From Bacteroidales bacterium UBA1219 (GTDB lineage Bacteria; Bacteroidota; Bacteroidia; Bacteroidales; P3), in the NCBI GenBank assembly GCA_002309295.1, contig DBXF01000010.1, forward strand, positions 2,823 to 8,641: a stretch of 5,819 nt of DNA. Reading direction: 5' to 3'. The position numbers were made by a program, and so were the translations under genes. Shown one piece after another: positions 5,782 through 5,819 of the stretch; position 1 is the stretch's first letter; each line of letters starts with the position of its first letter. The notes under the pieces are model-generated. The model saw nothing but the letters and a program-made list of their open reading frames with translations, was not told where the DNA came from and did no database searches.

Positions 5782-5819
5782 GCCCAGGTGGCGGAATTGG
5801 TAGACGCGTTGGTCTCAAA
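5782..5819 (+). tRNA. tRNA-Leu (anticodon CAA), 3' part beyond the right edge
   Basis: The first 38 bases of a leucine tRNA are present. The 5' acceptor strand GCCCAGG is at 5782-5788, the D arm with the Leu-type GGCGGAATTGGTAGACGC pattern is at 5790-5807, and the 5' anticodon stem TTGGT is at 5809-5813. The loop begins CTCAAA at 5814-5819, placing anticodon CAA at 5816-5818, which reads codon UUG. The rest of the anticodon arm, the long variable arm and the T arm are outside the window. Being cut by the edge, its completeness cannot be judged. Confidence 0.9.

Noticed and set aside
1..5819. Mobile element, CRISPR array, phage or defence system
   Set aside because: No transposase, integrase, terminal repeats, spaced direct repeats or toxin-antitoxin-like pair could be found. 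All coding space is taken by recognisable chromosomal genes.

Overview
This window looks like a housekeeping stretch of a Bacteroidales-type genome (phylum Bacteroidota). Three things support that. Several intergenic regions carry the Bacteroidota sigma-factor signature TAnnTTTG. The starts lack clear Shine-Dalgarno sequences and have A-rich leaders instead. The signal peptidase I has the long, insertion-rich architecture known from this phylum. Genes are moderately GC-rich, and the short spacers between them are strongly AT-rich.

Six protein genes lie on the minus strand. In transcription order (right to left) they are: prs (ribose-phosphate pyrophosphokinase, 5640-4654); rplY/ctc (ribosomal protein L25, 4611-4015); a YjjG-like HAD nucleotidase (3903-3202); trxA (thioredoxin, 3077-2760); a DUF58/vWA-like protein (2700-1735, apparently with a non-ATG start); and lepB (signal peptidase I, 1636 to beyond the left edge). 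On the plus strand, a tRNA-Leu(CAA) gene begins at 5782 and is cut by the right edge.

Transcription units can be inferred from promoters and terminators. prs and rplY are separated by 42 bp with no terminator, so they probably form one unit linking PRPP synthesis to a ribosomal protein. It ends at a strong hairpin at 3961-3994. The HAD gene has a weak terminator candidate. trxA has a TAnnTTTG element upstream and a long hairpin terminator downstream, so it looks monocistronic. That hairpin runs directly into the inferred start of the DUF58 gene. prs and the tRNA gene diverge from a 141-bp region carrying two promoters with an identical 13-nt core in opposite orientation.

I see no mobile element, CRISPR array, defence system or biosynthetic cluster, and nothing that amounts to a new biological system. 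The points most worth checking are the terminator/start overlap at the DUF58 gene, the paired divergent promoters with a small hairpin in the tRNA leader, and unusual residues in the PRPP synthetase signature. No gene-free stretch exceeds 150 bp.
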